DNA from: an uncultured Ruminococcus sp.
Lineage (GTDB): Bacteria > Bacillota > Clostridia > Oscillospirales > Ruminococcaceae
Length of the DNA: 64,000 nt
Assembly: GCA_902787825.1 (NCBI GenBank)
Contig: CADAHS010000007.1
Span: forward strand, 1 to 64,000
Direction: 5' to 3'
The translations under genes and the position numbers were made by a program. This document shows, piece by piece, positions 60,753 through 64,000 of this stretch. The notes below the pieces were generated by a model. The model searched no databases, was not told the DNA's origin, and saw only the letters and a program-made list of their open reading frames with translations. Numbering within the stretch: position 1 is the stretch's first letter; each line of letters begins with the position of its first letter.

Positions 60753-61025
60753 ATGGCGATCATACGAAAGCACTATATTTTCTACGGCTCGGTGCAGGGG
60801 GTCGGTTTTCGGTACAGGGCTTACTACGCTGCACGGGAATACAACGTTTCCGGGTGGGTGAGAAACCTTTACGACGGCAGCGTTGAGCTTGAAGCTGAGG
60901 GCACGGCTGAGGATATACAAGCGATGCTGCTTGCGATCCGCAGCAGCCGCTGGATCAGCATTGACAACTTTTTATGTGAGGATATCCCTGTTGTGGGGAG
61001 TCACGGATTTGAGATAACAGGCTGA
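60753..61025 (+). CDS. acyP: Acylphosphatase
   Basis: A 90-aa enzyme hydrolysing acyl phosphates. The phosphate-binding loop with catalytic Arg is GSVQGVGFRYRAYYAA, and the catalytic Asn is in VSGWVRNLYDGSVELEAEG. Length and both residues are standard. ATG 60753 is preceded by AAGGGTG; an in-frame GTG at 60744 is part of that site. Confidence 0.95.
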   Translation: MAIIRKHYIFYGSVQGVGFRYRAYYAAREYNVSGWVRNLYDGSVELEAEGTAEDIQAMLLAIRSSRWISIDNFLCEDIPVVGSHGFEITG

Positions 61026-61091
61026 TATTGGTTCTTAACGCAGCCGGATACGCATATGATTTACCGATACTATAATGTGTGGGTGATATTT

Positions 61092-61781
61092 ATGCTTATC
61101 CAGCTGCTTGATTTTTTATGCTCAAATTTCCTGTTTTTCGCTTTGCATCTTGACAGCGCTCAGAGCTTTCCAAAGCCGCTTTCCGCAAAGGAAGAACGGC
61201 GCTGCTTTGAGGCAATGGCTGCGGGTGACAAGGCGGCAAGAGATAAGCTGATAGAGCACAATCTGCGGCTTGTGGCACACATCATAAAAAAATACTACGC
61301 TGCTTCGACCGATCAGGAGGATCTCATCTCGATCGGCACGATAGGGCTTATCAAAGCGGTTTCGACCTTTGACTACACCAAGGGCACACGCTTTGCAACA
61401 TACGGCAGCAGGTGTGTGGAAAACGAGATACTGATGCATTTCCGCAGCCTGAAAAAGACTGCTCTTGACAGATATTTCGACGACCCGGTGGATTCTGACA
61501 AGGACGGAAACAGCCTTTGTCTGATAGATATGATCTCTGACGGGACGGACGTTGCGGACAGCATCGAGCTTATTATCCGCTGCGAACAGCTTTACAAGCT
61601 CATTCAAAGCGAGCTTGACGAGCGTGAGAAACAGATAATCCGCATGAGATACGGACTGGACAACGGCAAGGCTCTGACTCAGCGTGAGGTCGCAAAAGAG
61701 CTTGGCATTTCAAGATCTTACGTTTCAAGGATAGAGAAAAAAGCTCTGGAAACGCTGCGGGCTAAATTTGAGGGAAAATAA
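61092..61781 (+). CDS. sigK: Sporulation RNA polymerase sigma factor SigK
   Basis: A 229-aa sigma-70 family protein of the SigE/SigK group. A hydrophobic N-terminal pro-region (LIQLLDFLCSNFLFFALHL) precedes region 2 (RDKLIEHNLRLVAHIIKKYYAASTDQEDLISIGTIGLIKAVSTFDYTKGTRFATYGSRCVENEILMHFRSLKK) and region 4 (LTQREVAKELGISRSYVSRIEKKALETLRAKF). The gene is continuous, with no skin-like insertion. ATG 61092 follows GGGTGAT. Its presence suggests late, mother-cell sporulation functions in this lineage. Confidence 0.92.
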   Translation: MLIQLLDFLCSNFLFFALHLDSAQSFPKPLSAKEERRCFEAMAAGDKAARDKLIEHNLRLVAHIIKKYYAASTDQEDLISIGTIGLIKAVSTFDYTKGTRFATYGSRCVENEILMHFRSLKKTALDRYFDDPVDSDKDGNSLCLIDMISDGTDVADSIELIIRCEQLYKLIQSELDEREKQIIRMRYGLDNGKALTQREVAKELGISRSYVSRIEKKALETLRAKFEGK

Positions 61782-61863
61782 CCAAAAAAGCGATTGCGAA
61801 TTTGTATAAAGAGTACATTTGATAATAGTTTCGATTTTTTTGTGCAAAGATTATAAAAAATGC

Positions 61864-61892
61864 TTGAAAATGTGACAGATATATGATATAAT
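61864..61892 (+). promoter_or_regulatory. Promoter of the REC-GGDEF-EAL gene
   Basis: TTGAAA (61864-61869), 17-bp spacer, TATAAT (61887-61892), 50 bp before ATG 61943. Confidence 0.75.
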
Positions 61893-61942
61893 TACTATGT
61901 ACATTTGTGTACACTTGTAATAATCAACAGGGAGGGTAAGTC

Positions 61943-64000
61943 ATGGAGTTTGCCAAAACAGTGCTCATTGCAGATGATGCGTTTATTAACCGTGCCTTGC
62001 TGAAAAAAATACTGTCGGATTCATACAATATCATAGAAGCCGAAAACGGCAGGATCGCCATGGATATCCTTAAAAACAGCAGCGAGCCTATCTCGTGTAT
62101 CCTGCTTGATCTGGATATGCCCGTGATGAACGGGTTTGAGGTACTTACGGCTATGAGAGTCAACGAGAAGCTCAGCTCTATCCCGGTGGTGGTAACGACC
62201 GGCGGAGAAGATGCCGAGAACGAGCTGAAGGCTCTTTCCTGCGGAGCGTGGGACTTCATCAAAAAGCCTTTTATACCGCAGGTGCTCAAATTCAGGATCA
62301 AAAATGCGATCGAAAGAAGCCAGTTCTCAGCTTTTGAACAGCTCAAATACATGGCTGAATTCGACCCGCTGACGGGTATCAGCAACCGTGAAAAGTTCTA
62401 CGATGAGACAAAGCTGCTCATCAAGGAGCACCCAAACAGGAGATTTGCAATAATCAGGCTGGATATCAACCATTTCAGCCTTATCAACTCGTTCTTCGGC
62501 ATTGACGAAGGTAACTCGCTGTTAAAATACATCGCAAAGCATCTGCGTGTGAACACGGCGGATTTCAACGGATCTGCCTTCGGACGCATGGAGGCGGATA
62601 TTTTCGGTATCTGCGTGCCTTTCTCGGACAAGCAGAGCGTTGAACATTTCATTATGCGAAGCATGAACGCTTTGCAGAATTTCTCAAGCGCATACTACAT
62701 TGTGCCTTGCTTTGGTATTTACATAACCGGCGAGGAAGATATACCCGTTTCGATCATGTTTGACAGGGCTACGCTTGCTGCCAAGCACTGCAAGGGCAAC
62801 TATGTGAACTACTTTGAATACTACAACGATGATATGAGGCTTCGCATCGAAAAGGAGCAGGAGATCATCAATGATATGAACATCGCTTTGCAGGACAGGC
62901 AGTTCACGATATATGTTCAGCCAAAATACGATGTTATGACCAACACGCCAGCAGGCGGTGAGGTGCTGGTGAGGTGGATACACCCGAAAAAGGGCATGAT
63001 ACCGCCGAACCTGTTCATTCCGCTGTTTGAAAAGAACGGCTTTGTGGTGAAGCTGGACGCTTACGTCTGGGAAGAAGCCTGCAAGATGCTCAAGCACTGG
63101 CTGGATCAGGGCAGGAAGCCAAACCCGATCTCGGTCAATGTTTCACGAGTTAATATTTACAATCCGCACTTTGTTGACAACATCATCAATCTCGTTGACA
63201 GATACCAGATACCGCACAGTCTGTTCAACATAGAGCTTACAGAAAGCGCTTACACGGACAACCCGGAGATAATGGTACAGGCTATCGACAGGCTGCAAAA
63301 AGAAGGCTTCCAGATAATGATGGACGACTTCGGAAGCGGTTACTCATCGCTGAGTATGCTCAAGAATATACCTGTTGACATTCTGAAGATAGATATGAAC
63401 TTCTTTGTTGACGCAAGCAAGAAGAGCCGCTGCGAGAGCATTGTGGCTTCTATCGTAAGAATGAGCAAGTGGCTGAACATTCCTGTCATTGCTGAGGGTG
63501 TTGAGACCGCTGAGCTGGTGAACTTCCTGCGTGAGATCGGCTGCGACTACGTTCAGGGATACTACTACGCAAAGCCGATGTGCGTGAGGGACTATGAGAG
63601 ATATGCCTTCGCTCCGGATTCGTCGATCTCAGATGGTTCGGACGGCGGCGACAACGCTTCGGAGATAATGGCTCACATCGACGAAATGCTCGTGTTTACG
63701 GATAATCTTCAGCCGGTGGCTATTGTTGAATGTGATTCTTCGATGCCGGAGGACATGGAGGTCATAAGGGTAAATGATGCGTTCTTTGAGATGCTGAACT
63801 CCCCTTCGCACGTTCTTTACAATTACAGTCCTTTGGACATTGTTTACGAAAAGGACAGGTGGAAGATCGTTGAAACTATCCGCACGGCTATACAGACAAG
63901 AAGCTCGGCGGAGTGCGAATACAGCAGGTTCATATCCTTCACAAACAGCTACAAGAGCATTCACGCTGTTTTTGAATATGTAAGCAGCATCGGCAACAAG
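61943..64000 (+). CDS. Response regulator with degenerate GGDEF and active-looking EAL domain (partial)
   Basis: The frame runs open from ATG 61943 (GGAGGG upstream) past the window end; at least 686 residues are seen. Receiver domain (1-125): acidic DD at 11-12, phospho-acceptor Asp in LLDLDMP, Lys in IKKPF. A GGDEF domain follows (about 135-300), but the active site reads RMEADIF instead of RxGGDEF, so cyclase activity is probably lost. The EAL domain (about 310-560) keeps its catalytic set: E in GGEVLVRW, N in NVSRVNI, E in ELTES, DDFGSG, K in ILKID, E in AEGVE, Q in VQGYYYAKP. So a c-di-GMP phosphodiesterase is likely. A PAS-like region follows. No stop is seen. Confidence 0.9.
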   Translation, partial: MEFAKTVLIADDAFINRALLKKILSDSYNIIEAENGRIAMDILKNSSEPISCILLDLDMPVMNGFEVLTAMRVNEKLSSIPVVVTTGGEDAENELKALSCGAWDFIKKPFIPQVLKFRIKNAIERSQFSAFEQLKYMAEFDPLTGISNREKFYDETKLLIKEHPNRRFAIIRLDINHFSLINSFFGIDEGNSLLKYIAKHLRVNTADFNGSAFGRMEADIFGICVPFSDKQSVEHFIMRSMNALQNFSSAYYIVPCFGIYITGEEDIPVSIMFDRATLAAKHCKGNYVNYFEYYNDDMRLRIEKEQEIINDMNIALQDRQFTIYVQPKYDVMTNTPAGGEVLVRWIHPKKGMIPPNLFIPLFEKNGFVVKLDAYVWEEACKMLKHWLDQGRKPNPISVNVSRVNIYNPHFVDNIINLVDRYQIPHSLFNIELTESAYTDNPEIMVQAIDRLQKEGFQIMMDDFGSGYSSLSMLKNIPVDILKIDMNFFVDASKKSRCESIVASIVRMSKWLNIPVIAEGVETAELVNFLREIGCDYVQGYYYAKPMCVRDYERYAFAPDSSISDGSDGGDNASEIMAHIDEMLVFTDNLQPVAIVECDSSMPEDMEVIRVNDAFFEMLNSPSHVLYNYSPLDIVYEKDRWKIVETIRTAIQTRSSAECEYSRFISFTNSYKSIHAVFEYVSSIGNK

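Overview
The window looks like a chromosomal segment of a Gram-positive, low/medium-GC member of the Clostridia, most like Ruminococcus (Oscillospirales). This is inferred from the gene set: a membrane-anchored GH5 cellulase with a CBM2-like module, Ser/Asp-rich linkers, pullulanase and glycogen phosphorylase, a PadR/DUF1700/DUF4097/PspC envelope-stress operon, sigK, FemX and MraY-like proteins. Consensus sigma-A promoters (TTGACA-17-TATAAT) and strong Shine-Dalgarno sites support it. No database search was possible.

Layout. 1-2.5 kb: a structured intergenic repeat, an SDR oxidoreductase, a sugar-nucleotidyltransferase and a micro-membrane protein. 2.6-6.2 kb: leucine operon leuC-(unknown 128 aa gene)-leuD-leuB, with a hairpin terminator before leuB. 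6.9-11.6 kb: LacI regulator and a binding-protein-dependent sugar ABC transporter without its ATPase. 11.7-18.6 kb (minus): a compact nine-gene phage packaging/head/connector/hub cluster with no integrase, repressor, tape measure or lysis genes. 19-21.6 kb: glycogen phosphorylase. 21.7-26.7 kb: nuclease-like protein, VOC protein, a serine-carboxypeptidase-like protein lacking its catalytic Ser/Lys, a cupin, cysK behind a cysteine-rich leader peptide, and trmO. 26.8-33.9 kb (minus): pullulanase and an envelope-lipid run (psd, pssA, flippase-like, mraY-like), then a VanY-type peptidase. 34-44.3 kb: FemX-like, RHH protein, clpB, GH5 cellulase, ilvB, AI-2E-family transporter. 44.3-54.6 kb: an orphan small-RNA candidate, AEC transporter, YfhO, csoR-copA with an in-frame CopZ domain, a DD-carboxypeptidase, CBS protein and lipoprotein. 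54.7-58 kb: a twin mini-ORF transcript, then padR-DUF1700-DUF4097-micropeptide-pspC. 58.1-64 kb: rnpB (RNase P RNA, minus), a lipid kinase, a small-molecule exporter, acylphosphatase, sigK, and a REC-degenerate GGDEF-EAL protein cut by the window end.

Themes. Many genes serve polysaccharide use and storage (ABC importer, GlgP, pullulanase, cellulase), amino-acid synthesis (Leu, Ile/Val, Cys) and the envelope (PE synthesis, MraY/FemX/VanY/Dac, PadR operon). The intergenic DNA is unusually informative. It holds two copies of a covarying structured repeat, six clusters of a 7-bp repeat family, and three terminators sharing one stem. It also holds a Cys-codon-rich leader and a transcript with two homologous 19-residue ORFs, one starting with ATT. 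The twin mini-ORF locus is the best candidate for an undescribed system, followed by the minimal phage cluster and the structured repeats.
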